Part shown: positions 1 through 9,878 of the stretch, in pieces
Numbering within the stretch: position 1 is the first letter of the stretch
Layout of the letters: every line of letters begins with the position of its first letter
Origin: UMGS172 sp045546915
GTDB lineage: Bacteria > Bacillota > Clostridia > Oscillospirales > Acutalibacteraceae
Direction: 5' to 3'
DNA length: 64,000 nt
Assembly (NCBI GenBank): GCA_045546915.1
Contig: JAZQDU010000021.1
Location: forward strand, 5,958 to 69,957
Position numbers and translations under genes: made by a program
Notes under the pieces: model-generated
Database searches by the model: none
Told to the model about the DNA's origin: nothing
What the model saw: only the letters and a program-made list of their open reading frames with translations

Positions 1-761
1 TGAAATTTTTAACCGACGGACTTATTGTTAAGACATACGATGTCGGCGAAAACGACCGTTCGGTGGTTGTACTTACCCGCGACAGAGGGATTATAAACGC
101 CTTTGTCAGCGGTGCGAGGAAGGTTGGTTCAAAAAACTCGGCAGGCACTTCGCTGCTCACCTTTTCAAGCTTTAATTTCACCCAAAAGGGTGAAATATAT
201 CGCATAACCGAGTCGGAGGTTAACCGCACGTTTTTTAATCTGCGTACCGATGTTGACAAGTATGCGCTTGCACAGTATATATGCGAATTGTGTGCGGCAA
301 TAGTGCCTTACGGAGTTGAGGACGAGGATTATTTGAGGCTTGCGCTTAATTCGTTGCATTTTCTCTCTAATGGCAGTAAGGATATTTATCTTATAAAGGC
401 GGTTACCGAGCTGAGGCTTATGGTAATAGCCGGTTTTATGCCGGACCTCGTAGGGTGCAGGATGTGTGGCAGTGACTGTGATTTCCCGCTTTTTCTCGAT
501 GTTGAGGGTGGCGAGACGGTCTGTGCAAAATGCAAGGCAAAGTCGCAGCAAAAAGGTGTATTTTTAGAACTTGACCGCACTTCGTTTGCGGCTACAAGGC
601 ACATAACCTATTCTGATTTCAGTAAACTTTATTCGTTTGAGTTGCCAACAGAACACGCAAAATATTTAAGCACTCTTACCGAGAGATATCTTTTATCCCA
701 GACCGACCGAAAATTTAAAACTTTGGATTTTTTCCATTCTATAGAAAGCTTTAATGTATGA
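1..761 (+). CDS. recO: DNA repair protein RecO (5' end cut by window)
   Basis: RecO loads RecA on SSB-coated DNA in the RecFOR recombination pathway. The frame is open from base 3 and begins KFLTDGLIVKTYDVGENDR, the typical RecO N-terminal OB-fold opening. The first two bases (tg) fit an ATG whose A lies one base outside the window, so about 252 of 253 residues are visible. A GTG further in (base 63) would cut off the conserved start and is rejected. A C-terminal zinc-type cluster is visible as CRMCG followed about 30 residues later by CAKC. The stop overlaps the start of mutS2, so the two are probably co-transcribed. Confidence 0.9.
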   Translation, partial: KFLTDGLIVKTYDVGENDRSVVVLTRDRGIINAFVSGARKVGSKNSAGTSLLTFSSFNFTQKGEIYRITESEVNRTFFNLRTDVDKYALAQYICELCAAIVPYGVEDEDYLRLALNSLHFLSNGSKDIYLIKAVTELRLMVIAGFMPDLVGCRMCGSDCDFPLFLDVEGGETVCAKCKAKSQQKGVFLELDRTSFAATRHITYSDFSKLYSFELPTEHAKYLSTLTERYLLSQTDRKFKTLDFFHSIESFNV

Positions 762-3136
762 TGGAACAGTTTATTTGTCATAAAACAACACTGGAACTCG
801 ATAAGGTTTTAAAAATGCTGGCGTCACGTGCATCCTTAGAGGATGCCAAGACGGCGGCTTTGGAACTTTGCCCCGAAACTGATATAATGCAGGTCAAAGA
901 ACTGCTTGCTCAGACCGACGATGCGTATAGACTCATTGCAGGTTTCGGCTCGCCGTCGTTCGGTAACGCAAAGGATATGTCGGGTGCGTTGGCAAGGGCC
1001 GAGGCGGGCGGAGTTCTCTCAATGGGTGAACTTTTAAAAATAGGCGACGTGCTAAGAAGTACGGCATCGCTCTGCTCGTGGAAAGCACACTGTGAAAACA
1101 CCGCGTCGGAGCATATTGACGGCTTTTTCTCAATGCTTGTGCAAAACAAGTATTTCGAGGACAGAATTTTTGGCTCTATTCGTTCTGAGGACGAAATGGA
1201 CGACAATGCTTCTCAGGAACTTCGAAATATCCGTCGAAAAATCCATTCGTCAGAACTGAATGTTCGTGACAGACTTGAAAAGATGGTGCGTTCGCAGTAT
1301 TCGAAATTTTTGCAGGACGCCATTATTACCCAACGTGACGGACGTTACTGCATACCCGTAAGGCTTGAACACCGTTCCGAGGTTCCCGGCCTTTTGCATG
1401 ACACTTCCGCATCGGGCGCAACGCTGTTTATCGAGCCTATGGCGATTGTCGAAATAAACAATGAAATAAAAGCGTTGCAGGTCAAGGAAAAAGAGGAAAT
1501 TGACCGAATTTTGGCAGAGTTATCAGGCGAGGCGGCGGGTTTTGCTCCTAACATCCGCACTTCTTTTGAAGCGTTGAAACAGTTATCGCTTATATTTGCC
1601 AAGGCGTCGTTGGCATTTGATATGAAAGCAAGCATGCCGTCTGTAAACTGTGAGGGCAGGATTTATCTTAAAAATGCACGACATCCGTTACTCGACCCAA
1701 AAAAAGTAGTTCCGGTTACAATTCCCTTAGGCAAAGAGTATGATACCCTTATCATAACCGGACCTAATACCGGTGGCAAAACGGTTACCATTAAAACCAT
1801 TGGTTTACTGACGCTTATGGCAATGTGCGGTATGATGTTGCCCGTGTCCGACGGCAGTGAAATATCGGTTTTTAACAACATACTTGCCGATATCGGCGAC
1901 GAACAAAGTATCGAACAGTCGCTTTCAACCTTCTCGGCACATATGACTAAAATCATCTCGATTTTAAACACGGCCGACAGTCGTTCGCTGGTGCTTATTG
2001 ACGAACTCGGAGCAGGCACCGACCCTGTTGAAGGCGCAGCACTTGCTACGGCAATTCTTATGAAATTGCGCGAAAAAGGGGCTAAAGTGGGCGCAACCAC
2101 GCATTATGCCGAATTAAAATCGTTTGCGCTTGAAACGAAGGGAGTTTGTAACGCAAGTTGTGAGTTCGACGTGGCAACGTTAATGCCGACGTACCGGCTT
2201 ATAGTGGGTATGCCCGGACGTTCTAATGCGTTTGCGATTTCTGAGCGTTTAGGGTTGGATAAGAAAATAGTAGATACGGCAAAAACTCTTGTAACCGAGG
2301 AAAATTTGCGCTTTGAAAAGGTCGTAGCGGTGCTTGAAAACCGCGTTAGAGAGGCAGAAGCCGATAGAGCAGAGGCGGTAAGGCTCAAATCGGAAATGCT
2401 TGCGTTAAAGCGCGAGGAAGACCGCAAAAACGAGGAGTTTAAAGCGCGTCAGGAAAAACAAATGGAATCGGCACGAGAGCGAGCCGCCACTTTGGTTGAG
2501 CGTGCAAGTGCCGAGGCCGAAAAGATGCTTTGTGAACTGCAAAAGGTCATAAAGAGTCGTGACAGCGACCAGGAGCGTATCAGAAAAGCGAGAGCCTTGA
2601 TTAAAAGCGGTGTAGATAAAATGCATGACGCCGCCGACCCTGTTGACGGGGTTTCTGACGGATATACTTTACCTCGTCCGCTTAAAAAGGGCGACCGCGT
2701 AATGCTTTTTGATATAAAAAAGGAAGCACAGGTGTTGGAAGACCAAACGGGCGATGAAGTGTTGATTCTGGCAGGAATTATTAAAACAAAGGTTCAGGTA
2801 AAAAACCTTCGTTTGATTGATTCTTCTAAGGGAAAGGTTGCTAAAACCCGCACCGTCAAACAGTCTAAGACGCTGGATACCAATGTTCGTAATGCTTCGT
2901 CCGAAATAGATATAAGAGGCATGACGGGTGACGAGGCAGCGCTTGAACTCGACCGTTTTATTGATAATTCGGTTATGGCGGGGCTTAGCACCGTTTGGAT
3001 TATACATGGTAAAGGCACCGGTGCATTGAAAAAAGCGGTCAGAGAATACTTAAAGGCAAACGTCAGCGTGTCGGCATTCAGACCCGGAGCATATGGCGAG
3101 GGTGAGGACGGAGTCACGGTGGTTTCTTTAAAGTGA
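758..3136 (+). CDS. mutS2: Endonuclease MutS2
   Basis: MutS2 is a MutS-like ATPase without the mismatch-recognition domain. In Firmicutes it is linked to suppression of recombination and to rescue of collided ribosomes. The 792-aa length is typical. Visible parts are Walker A GPNTGGKT near residue 334, Walker B LVLIDELGAGTDPVEGAALA near 410, a long Glu/Arg/Ala-rich coiled coil at about 510-630, and a C-terminal Smr nuclease domain (EIDIRGM...IIHGKGTGAL) from about 715. Translation may start at either of two adjacent ATGs (758 or 761). It overlaps the recO stop, which suggests translational coupling. Confidence 0.96.
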   Translation: MMEQFICHKTTLELDKVLKMLASRASLEDAKTAALELCPETDIMQVKELLAQTDDAYRLIAGFGSPSFGNAKDMSGALARAEAGGVLSMGELLKIGDVLRSTASLCSWKAHCENTASEHIDGFFSMLVQNKYFEDRIFGSIRSEDEMDDNASQELRNIRRKIHSSELNVRDRLEKMVRSQYSKFLQDAIITQRDGRYCIPVRLEHRSEVPGLLHDTSASGATLFIEPMAIVEINNEIKALQVKEKEEIDRILAELSGEAAGFAPNIRTSFEALKQLSLIFAKASLAFDMKASMPSVNCEGRIYLKNARHPLLDPKKVVPVTIPLGKEYDTLIITGPNTGGKTVTIKTIGLLTLMAMCGMMLPVSDGSEISVFNNILADIGDEQSIEQSLSTFSAHMTKIISILNTADSRSLVLIDELGAGTDPVEGAALATAILMKLREKGAKVGATTHYAELKSFALETKGVCNASCEFDVATLMPTYRLIVGMPGRSNAFAISERLGLDKKIVDTAKTLVTEENLRFEKVVAVLENRVREAEADRAEAVRLKSEMLALKREEDRKNEEFKARQEKQMESARERAATLVERASAEAEKMLCELQKVIKSRDSDQERIRKARALIKSGVDKMHDAADPVDGVSDGYTLPRPLKKGDRVMLFDIKKEAQVLEDQTGDEVLILAGIIKTKVQVKNLRLIDSSKGKVAKTRTVKQSKTLDTNVRNASSEIDIRGMTGDEAALELDRFIDNSVMAGLSTVWIIHGKGTGALKKAVREYLKANVSVSAFRPGAYGEGEDGVTVVSLK

Positions 3137-3138
3137 TA

Positions 3139-3167
3139 TTGACAATTAAGGCTTTCGGAAGTATAAT
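3139..3167 (+). promoter_or_regulatory. Consensus sigma-A promoter for the ABC exporter genes
   Basis: A perfect -35 TTGACA (3139-3144) and a perfect -10 TATAAT (3162-3167) are separated by exactly 17 bp, immediately after the mutS2 stop. The downstream genes are the polysaccharide ABC exporter pair. A fully consensus promoter predicts strong constitutive expression. Confidence 0.85.
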
Positions 3168-3230
3168 AATTCTATATGGGAAAGTATATTTTTTATACAG
3201 TTGTCCGAAGGGCAATAGGAGGCTGTTCTT

Positions 3231-4073
3231 TTGAAAACAAGTTCGGGTTTGGGCTCTTTTTGGCTTAATTTCAAGAAGTATCTGCCGTTGCTGAGCAACC
3301 TTGCAGGTAAAGATTTTAAAATTAAATACCGTCGAAGTGTTTTGGGTGTAATTTGGAGCATACTTAACCCCTTACTTACCATGCTTGTACTGACGGCTGT
3401 TTTTGGGCTTATGTTTGGTATGCGCGGTGGTGAGGAAACGGGGGATTTTGCCGTTTACTATATTGTCGGTGCCGCCATTTGGAACTTCTTTTCCGAGGCG
3501 ACTTCACTGTCGCTCACTTCGATAATTTTTGCCGCACCGCTTATTAAAAAAGTTTATATACCAAAGTACATATTCCCGCTTGAAAAGTGTTTGTTTGCGC
3601 TTATAAACTTTGCTTTTTCGCTTGTAGCGGTTGCACTTGTTATGGCAATAAGGTTTTCGCATATCAGCAATTTCGGTGCTTCTGTTCTGCTGTTCCCCAT
3701 ACCGGTTTTCTATTGTTTCTTGTTTGTTGTGGGTATGAGCCTTATTTTGTCGGCGATAAGCGTTTATTTTCAGGATGTAATTCATCTTTACAGCGTTATT
3801 TTAACATTGTGGATGTATCTCACACCGCTTATTTATCCGCTTTCGTTTGTTGAGCAGGCGGCAGGAGGTTCGCTGTTGGGAAGGATTGCACTTCCTATCA
3901 TAAAGTTTAACCCTATGACACAGTATATACAGTATTTCAGGGACGTTGTAATATACGGAAGAATCCCGACATTAGAGCAAAATATCATCTGTTTTGCTTA
4001 CGGTTTAATTGTTTTGATAATAGGTATTTTTACCTTTAACAAACTGCAGAAAAAGTTTATTCTTCATATTTAA
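3231..4073 (+). CDS. Polysaccharide/teichoic-acid ABC exporter, permease (Wzm/TagG-like)
   Basis: Integral-membrane half of an ABC-2 exporter that moves lipid-linked glycan or teichoic acid across the membrane. It has 280 aa. The family N-terminal block is present (LAGKDFKIKYRRSVLGVIW), followed by about six hydrophobic segments. The start is a TTG at 3231, placed 8 nt after a strong AGGAGG; the first ATG lies well inside the conserved region. The ATPase partner follows 21 bp downstream. It sits 7 kb from the surface glycan operon, which lacks its own exporter, so the two may be functionally linked (inference). Confidence 0.88.
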   Translation: MKTSSGLGSFWLNFKKYLPLLSNLAGKDFKIKYRRSVLGVIWSILNPLLTMLVLTAVFGLMFGMRGGEETGDFAVYYIVGAAIWNFFSEATSLSLTSIIFAAPLIKKVYIPKYIFPLEKCLFALINFAFSLVAVALVMAIRFSHISNFGASVLLFPIPVFYCFLFVVGMSLILSAISVYFQDVIHLYSVILTLWMYLTPLIYPLSFVEQAAGGSLLGRIALPIIKFNPMTQYIQYFRDVVIYGRIPTLEQNIICFAYGLIVLIIGIFTFNKLQKKFILHI

Positions 4074-4094
4074 CCTAAATTTAGGAGAAAATTT

Positions 4095-4835
4095 ATGTCC
4101 AAAGAGTTTGCGGTAGAACTTCAGAACATAACCATGCGCTTCACAATGTGTAAAGAAAGGTTGCAAAGCCTTAAAGAGTATTTTTTGAAGTTCATGAAAC
4201 GTCAGTTGGAGTTTGAAAACTTCACAGCACTTGACAATGTTTCTTTAAAAATTGAAAAAGGCGACGTGTTTGGCATTGTGGGGCTTAACGGCTCGGGTAA
4301 ATCGACCATGCTTAAGATTATTTCGGGTATACTTACGCCAACAAGCGGTTCGGTTCAAACTGACGGTGTTATTGCGCCGCTTATTGAACTTGGCGCAGGT
4401 TTCGACCTTGAACTGACTGCGAGGGAAAATATTTTCCTAAACGGTTCGGTTTTGGGCTTTTCAAGAGCATATATGGAGGAAAAGTTTGACGAAATCGTTG
4501 AGTTTTCCGAAATGCATGATTTTCTTGACACTCCCATGAAAAACTATTCTTCGGGTATGATTGCGCGAATCGGTTTTGCAATTGCAACCATGACCACGCC
4601 CGATATACTTATAGTAGACGAAATTTTGGCGGTTGGCGACTTTAAGTTCCAAGAAAAGTGTGAAAAGCGCATAAGCGATATGATAAACAACGGCAAAACC
4701 ACCGTTATTGTGGTAAGCCACTCTTTAGACCAAATTGAACGCTTGTGCCGTCATTGTGCATGGCTCGAAAAAGGCCAGCTCAAAATGGTGGGAGATACCG
4801 ACGAGGTCTGCACCGCGTATAAATCTGCATATTGA
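4095..4835 (+). CDS. Polysaccharide/teichoic-acid ABC exporter, ATPase (Wzt/TagH-like)
   Basis: ATP-binding partner of the preceding permease, 246 aa. Walker A is GLNGSGKST at about residue 63. The signature is degenerate (YSSGMIARIGFAIA), as is usual in polysaccharide ABC-2 ATPases, and Walker B is ILIVDEILAVGD with the family-specific GD. There is no C-terminal carbohydrate-binding domain like that of long Wzt proteins, so it resembles KpsT or short TagH. Substrate is not readable from sequence. A terminator follows directly. Confidence 0.9.
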   Translation: MSKEFAVELQNITMRFTMCKERLQSLKEYFLKFMKRQLEFENFTALDNVSLKIEKGDVFGIVGLNGSGKSTMLKIISGILTPTSGSVQTDGVIAPLIELGAGFDLELTARENIFLNGSVLGFSRAYMEEKFDEIVEFSEMHDFLDTPMKNYSSGMIARIGFAIATMTTPDILIVDEILAVGDFKFQEKCEKRISDMINNGKTTVIVVSHSLDQIERLCRHCAWLEKGQLKMVGDTDEVCTAYKSAY

Positions 4836-4840
4836 TTTAA

Positions 4841-4869
4841 GGCGTTCGGGCATCCCCCGAACGTTTTTT
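4841..4869 (+). terminator. Intrinsic terminator after ABC exporter
   Basis: A GC-rich stem (CGTTCGGG / CCCGAACG, 4843-4863) with a short loop is followed by a run of six T. It lies between the ATPase stop and the RBS of the HAD gene, so readthrough into that gene is possible. Confidence 0.8.
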
Positions 4870-4883
4870 GTGAAGGTGACAGT

Positions 4884-5486
4884 ATGTTTAAGTTTGTGGT
4901 ATTCGATTTTGGGCAGGTTTTAGTAAAGTTCGACCCTAAATATATGGTTGAACAGTATGTGAACGACCCAGAAGACTCGGCACTTTTACAAAGGGTTGTT
5001 TTTGACCGGGTTTATTGGGATAAATTAGATAAAGGCGAGATTACCGACAGGGAGGTTTTATCTGAGGTAAACCGCAGAATACCGCAACGGCTTTTTTCGG
5101 TTGCCGAGAAGATTTACTATAATTGGATATATAATATTCCTGAAATTGACGGTATGCGTGAGGTAGTCGAGTTTGCAAAGCAGAAAACAAATGGCAAAAT
5201 TTATCTTCTTTCAAACATCAGCGCCTATTTTGCAGAGCATAAAGAGGAAATTCCAATTTTACAAAATTTTGATAACTGCGTTTTTTCGGCAACCTGTGGA
5301 CATATAAAGCCTTATAGGGATATTTTCGCATACCTTTGCGAAAAATATGAATTAACCCCGTTTGATACATTGTTTATTGACGATAATGCAGAAAATATAA
5401 AGGGAGCCGAAAGTTTTGGCATAAAGGGTTATCTTTTTGACGGTAACACGGCGGCTTTAAAAGAATATCTTAAAAAAGTTTTATGA
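4884..5486 (+). CDS. HAD-superfamily hydrolase (subfamily IA, YihX-like)
   Basis: A 200-aa haloacid-dehalogenase-fold protein, probably a small-molecule phosphatase. Motif I is VFDFGQVLVKFD with the nucleophile Asp at residue 8. Motif II is the Ser in LLSNIS, motif III the Lys in HIKPYRDIF, and motif IV the acidic pair FIDDNAENI. The cap is a short helical insert after motif I (residues about 15-90). The ATG at 4884 has GAAGGTGA upstream. It sits between the exporter terminator and uvrA. Substrate unknown. Confidence 0.85.
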   Translation: MFKFVVFDFGQVLVKFDPKYMVEQYVNDPEDSALLQRVVFDRVYWDKLDKGEITDREVLSEVNRRIPQRLFSVAEKIYYNWIYNIPEIDGMREVVEFAKQKTNGKIYLLSNISAYFAEHKEEIPILQNFDNCVFSATCGHIKPYRDIFAYLCEKYELTPFDTLFIDDNAENIKGAESFGIKGYLFDGNTAALKEYLKKVL

Positions 5487-5516
5487 TTTAAAAACATTTT
5501 GCTGAGGGAAGTAAAT

Positions 5517-8354
5517 ATGACCGACAAAATCATCGTAAAAGGTGCAAAAGAGCACAATTTAAAAAATATTGATGTTGAAATCCCGCGTGATAAACTTGTG
5601 GTGTTTACAGGTCTTTCGGGTTCGGGAAAATCGTCGTTAGCCTTCGACACGCTTTATGCCGAAGGTCAGCGTCGTTATGTCGAGTCGTTGTCTTCGTATG
5701 CCCGTCAGTTTTTAGGGCAGATGGAAAAACCCGATGTTGACAGTATAGACGGTCTTTCGCCCGCCATTTCTATTGACCAAAAGACTACATCTAAAAATCC
5801 GCGTTCAACTGTTGGAACGGTAACTGAAATTTACGACTATTTGCGTCTTTTGTACGCTCATGTAGGTGTTCCGCACTGTCCTCATTGCGGACGAGAAATT
5901 GTTAAACAGTCGGTTGACCAGATAGTAGACCGCATTTTGGAAAACGGCGAAGGCGACAAGGTGCTTGTTATGTCGCCGGTGGTCCGCGCAAAAAAAGGCG
6001 AGCATGTAAAACTGTTTGAAAAAATCAAAAAAGACGGTTTTGTCCGAGTTAGAGTAGACGGCGAGGTTTTTGATGTTTCGGACGAAATAAAACTTGAAAA
6101 AACCAAAAAGCATACTATTGAAACGGTGGTTGACCGTTTGGTGCTTAAAGAGGGTATTGCCAAACGTCTTACCGATAGTGTTGAGACGGCTCTTAAACTT
6201 TCGGGCGGTATGGTTACGATTTCGGTAATAGGCGGCGAGGAATATACTTTTTCTGAAAATTATGCCTGCCCAGACCATGACGTCAGCGTGCCTGAACTTG
6301 CACCACGTATGTTTTCTTTCAACAGCCCGTTTGGTGCCTGTCCGACCTGTATGGGTCTTGGTATTTTTATGAAAATCAATCCGCTTTTACTTATTCCTGA
6401 CGAGAGCAAATCGCTTGCCGAAGGTTGTATAAGGGCAAGTGGTTGGGGAACTTCCGGTTGGGGAGCGAAAGAACAAGGCACTATTGCGCTTATGTATTAT
6501 AACGGACTTGCCGAGCATTACGGGTTTGACGTAAACTCGCCGTGGAAAGACCTGTCGGACGAGGTTAAAAACATTATCCTTTACGGTACAGGGGAGCAAA
6601 AAATCGAGTTTACAAGAAACTTTGGATTTGGTGGCGGCGGCAAGTTTGCGGTGCCTTTTGAGGGTGTTGTGAATAACCTCGAACGCCGATATAAGGAGAC
6701 TTCAAGCGATTACTCCCGTAATGAAATCGAAGCCCTTATGACCGAATCGCCTTGTCCCGATTGTGGCGGTGCGAGACTAAAATCCGAGATACTTTGCGTT
6801 ACCGTCGGGGGCGTTAATATAAAACAACTGTGTGATATGCCGGTTGTGGACAGCCTTAGGTTTTTTGAAGAATTGAAACTTGACACTCGTGGCACCAAAA
6901 TCGCCGAACCGATTGTTAAAGAAATAAAGGCAAGATTAGGTTTTCTCGTAAGCGTAGGGCTTGATTATCTTAGTCTTTCTCGTGCTTCGGGCACGTTATC
7001 GGGCGGAGAAAGTCAGCGTATTCGTCTTGCAACCCAAATTGGTTCGTCACTTATGGGCGTGCTTTATATTCTTGACGAGCCGAGTATCGGTTTGCATCAG
7101 CGTGATAACGAACGGTTGCTGAAAACCCTTTGTGACTTGCGTGATTTAGGCAATACGGTTATTGTGGTTGAACACGATGAGGATACCATTCGTGCTGCTG
7201 ATTATATTGTTGATATCGGCCCCGGAGCAGGTGTTCACGGCGGACACGTTGTATGTGCCGGTACGCCAAAAAAGGTTGCCGACTGTAAAGAATCGGTAAC
7301 GGGAGATTATCTTTCGGGCAGAAAGACGATACCTGTGCCCAAAAAACGCCGAGAGGGAAACGGCAAAAAACTGACGGTTATCGGTGCTTCAGAAAACAAC
7401 CTTAAAAACATTACGGTTGATATTCCGCTTGGCAAGATGGTTTGTGTGACGGGTGTTTCCGGTTCGGGAAAATCGTCGCTTGTAAACAGTGTGGTTTATG
7501 AGCGTCTTGCTTGCGAACTTAACGGTGCCAAGCGAATTTGGGGCAAGCATAAAGAAATCAAGGGCATTGAAGAACTTGACAAAGTTATTGAAATCAGTCA
7601 GTCGCCCATAGGAAGGACTCCGCGTTCAAACCCTGCAACCTATACCGGCGTTTTTAACGATATTAGAGAACTTTTTGCAGCCACAAAAGACGCAAGGCAA
7701 AAAGGTTATTCGGCGGGTAGATTTTCGTTTAACGTCAAAGGCGGACGTTGTGAAGCCTGCGAAGGTGACGGTATTATAAAGATAGAAATGCACTTTTTAC
7801 CTGATATTTATGTACCGTGTGAGGTCTGCAAGGGCAGTCGGTACAACCGCGAGACGTTGGAGGTAAAATATAAGGACAAAAGCATTTACGACGTGCTTGA
7901 AATGACGGTTGAAGAGGCAATGTATTTCTTTGAAAGCCATCCGAAAATCCATCGTAAATTGCAGACTCTTTTTGATGTGGGCTTGGGCTACGTAAAACTT
8001 GGTCAACCGGCAACAACGTTGTCGGGTGGTGAGGCGCGGCGAGTAAAACTCGCCACCGAACTTTCTAAAAGGCCAACGGGACGTACGGTTTATATTCTTG
8101 ACGAACCCACAACCGGTTTGCACACCGACGACGTAAAAAGACTGATTGAGGTCTTTAACCGCTTGGTTGACGCGGGCAATTCGATGGTTATAATTGAACA
8201 CAATCTTGACGTTATTAAATCGGTTGACCATATTATTGATTTGGGCCCCGAGGGCGGGGATAGAGGAGGAAATGTCGTTTGCGTCGGCACGCCTGAGGAG
8301 GTTGCCCGTTGTAAAGAATCCTATACCGGTAAATTTTTGTCTAAAATGCTATGA
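5517..8354 (+). CDS. uvrA: Excinuclease ABC subunit A
   Basis: Damage-recognition ATPase of nucleotide excision repair, 945 aa from the ATG at 5517 (GAGGGAAG just upstream); an in-frame TTG six codons earlier is less likely. It has two ABC modules with Walker A GLSGSGKSS and GVSGSGKSS, two signature motifs (TLSGGESQRIRLA and TLSGGEARRVKLA) and Walker B segments ending in LDEP. Zinc-finger Cys pairs are visible as CPHC, CPTC, CPDC and a CEAC/CEVC module. uvrB lies 28 kb away in this window rather than beside it. Confidence 0.98.
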   Translation: MTDKIIVKGAKEHNLKNIDVEIPRDKLVVFTGLSGSGKSSLAFDTLYAEGQRRYVESLSSYARQFLGQMEKPDVDSIDGLSPAISIDQKTTSKNPRSTVGTVTEIYDYLRLLYAHVGVPHCPHCGREIVKQSVDQIVDRILENGEGDKVLVMSPVVRAKKGEHVKLFEKIKKDGFVRVRVDGEVFDVSDEIKLEKTKKHTIETVVDRLVLKEGIAKRLTDSVETALKLSGGMVTISVIGGEEYTFSENYACPDHDVSVPELAPRMFSFNSPFGACPTCMGLGIFMKINPLLLIPDESKSLAEGCIRASGWGTSGWGAKEQGTIALMYYNGLAEHYGFDVNSPWKDLSDEVKNIILYGTGEQKIEFTRNFGFGGGGKFAVPFEGVVNNLERRYKETSSDYSRNEIEALMTESPCPDCGGARLKSEILCVTVGGVNIKQLCDMPVVDSLRFFEELKLDTRGTKIAEPIVKEIKARLGFLVSVGLDYLSLSRASGTLSGGESQRIRLATQIGSSLMGVLYILDEPSIGLHQRDNERLLKTLCDLRDLGNTVIVVEHDEDTIRAADYIVDIGPGAGVHGGHVVCAGTPKKVADCKESVTGDYLSGRKTIPVPKKRREGNGKKLTVIGASENNLKNITVDIPLGKMVCVTGVSGSGKSSLVNSVVYERLACELNGAKRIWGKHKEIKGIEELDKVIEISQSPIGRTPRSNPATYTGVFNDIRELFAATKDARQKGYSAGRFSFNVKGGRCEACEGDGIIKIEMHFLPDIYVPCEVCKGSRYNRETLEVKYKDKSIYDVLEMTVEEAMYFFESHPKIHRKLQTLFDVGLGYVKLGQPATTLSGGEARRVKLATELSKRPTGRTVYILDEPTTGLHTDDVKRLIEVFNRLVDAGNSMVIIEHNLDVIKSVDHIIDLGPEGGDRGGNVVCVGTPEEVARCKESYTGKFLSKML

Positions 8355-8422
8355 AAGGAAAAATTTACAAAGGATTAATACTTTTTCTTTCGGTATACGT
8401 AAAATAAAAGGAGGTAAGAGGC

Positions 8423-9286
8423 ATGTTTGGATATGTTACGGTGTTTAAACCCGAACTTAAAGTCAAAGAGTTTGAAATTTACAATGCAGTTTATTGTTCG
8501 CTTTGCCGTAAAATGGGTAAAACTTACGGTCCGCTTTCTAAACTGTGCCTTAATTATGACCTCGTGTTTCTGGCTCTGTTGCAGGCATCTTTACAGGACG
8601 GTTGCGACGGATTTGAGCAAAAAATGTGCCGAGCAAATCCTTTTAAAAAATGCACTTATTGTAAAAACGACCACGATTTTGTGGATTTTGCTGCGGCGGT
8701 ATGCGTCGCATTGAGCCATTTGAAACTTAGCGATAATGTTGCTGACGGTGGCATTTTTGGCTCGTTGACATTCAAAATTTTAAGGCTTTTTTCGGCAAAC
8801 TGGTGTAAAAAAGCATATAAAAATTACCCGGAACTCAAGGGGATTTTGTCTGAGTATCAAGACAATCAGACAAAAGCCGAAAGCCTTTCAAACTGTTCGC
8901 TGGATATGGCCTGTGAACCTACTGCCAAGGCATTAAGCCGTATTTTTTCCATGATTTCACCCGATGAAAAGCACAGGTTTGTGCTTGAACGGATGGGGTA
9001 TTGCGTTGGCAAGTGGATATATTTGTGTGACGTTGCCGACGATATTGAAAAGGATATAAAAAGAGGAAATTTCAACCCTATTATTCCGGAACTCAAGGGT
9101 AATATTGAACCTAAAAAATATGCCGAGCAAAGGCTTGTGCCTATAATGAACACCTGCTTTGTGGAGTGTGGCAAATATTTTGAACTGTTGCCCATAAAAA
9201 AGCACAAAGCAATTGTTGATAACATAATTTATGACGGGCTTAAAAACCGTCAGTCAAAAATTTTTAATGAGGAGAAAAAAGCATGA
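8423..9286 (+). CDS. DUF5685 family protein
   Basis: A 287-aa protein of unknown function. The opening MFGYVTVFKPELK, the CSLCRKMG motif and the CRANPFKKCTYC cluster are characteristic of DUF5685, which is common in Clostridia beside J-domain genes. The two Cys groups (about residues 28-33 and 74-85) could bind a metal. A mostly helical remainder follows, with an acidic CDVADDIEKD stretch near residue 200 that recalls helical prenyltransferase-like folds, but I would not assign an enzyme. The RBS is a full AGGAGG. The gene overlaps the J-domain gene by 4 nt. Confidence 0.75.
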   Translation: MFGYVTVFKPELKVKEFEIYNAVYCSLCRKMGKTYGPLSKLCLNYDLVFLALLQASLQDGCDGFEQKMCRANPFKKCTYCKNDHDFVDFAAAVCVALSHLKLSDNVADGGIFGSLTFKILRLFSANWCKKAYKNYPELKGILSEYQDNQTKAESLSNCSLDMACEPTAKALSRIFSMISPDEKHRFVLERMGYCVGKWIYLCDVADDIEKDIKRGNFNPIIPELKGNIEPKKYAEQRLVPIMNTCFVECGKYFELLPIKKHKAIVDNIIYDGLKNRQSKIFNEEKKA

Positions 9287-9876
9287 AAGACCCCTATTCG
9301 ATACTTGGTATCGACCGTACTGCAACTGAGGATGAGGTAAAAAATGCCTATCGCGAAAAGGCAAGAAAATACCACCCGGATAATTTTGGCGATAATCCCG
9401 CCGCAGCAGAACTTGCCAACGAAAAAATGCAGGAAATCAATGAGGCATACGATAAAATTATGGAGTCCCGCAAAAGCGGTTCTAAAAAAAGTCGTAATAA
9501 CAATTGGGGTGCTTCCAATCAAACGGCAGATTCTAATTTTAACGACGTAAGAAGTCTTATAAGCGCAGGCCGTTTTGAGGATGCACAGGAGATTTTGGAC
9601 GGTGTTCCGCCCGAATCGAGAGATGCCGAGTGGTACTTCCTTAACGGCACCGTGCTTTATAGACGCGGTTGGTTTGATGCAGCCTATACAAGCCTTGCGA
9701 CCGCCTGCCGTATGGACCCGGGTAACGCTGAGTACCGTGCCGCATTAAACCATATGCAACACAGCCGTAACGGGTATTCGTCTTATGGTGACCGAGGCCC
9801 CATGGTTACCACATGCACGCCGTGTGATTGTTGTGCAGGGCTTATGTGCATGGATATGTGCTGCCGTTGTATGTGA
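9283..9876 (+). CDS. J-domain (DnaJ-like) protein with Cys-rich tail
   Basis: A 197-aa protein with an N-terminal J domain (residues 1-67) containing the HPD tripeptide (KYHPDNF) that stimulates Hsp70 ATPase. The Gly/Phe and zinc-finger regions of true DnaJ are absent. Residues about 88-150 look like one or two TPR-type helical hairpins (GRFEDAQEILDG..., RRGWFDAAYTSLATACRMDP). The last ~23 residues are strikingly cysteine/methionine-rich (CTPCDCCAGLMCMDMCCRCM). It overlaps the DUF5685 gene by 4 nt, so that protein is the natural candidate client or partner (inference). Confidence 0.85.
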   Translation: MKDPYSILGIDRTATEDEVKNAYREKARKYHPDNFGDNPAAAELANEKMQEINEAYDKIMESRKSGSKKSRNNNWGASNQTADSNFNDVRSLISAGRFEDAQEILDGVPPESRDAEWYFLNGTVLYRRGWFDAAYTSLATACRMDPGNAEYRAALNHMQHSRNGYSSYGDRGPMVTTCTPCDCCAGLMCMDMCCRCM

Positions 9877-9878
9877 TT

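Noticed and set aside
8355..8422. Promoter between uvrA and the DUF5685 gene
   Set aside because: TATACG and TAAAAT-like words occur, but no -35 at suitable spacing, so I did not list one.
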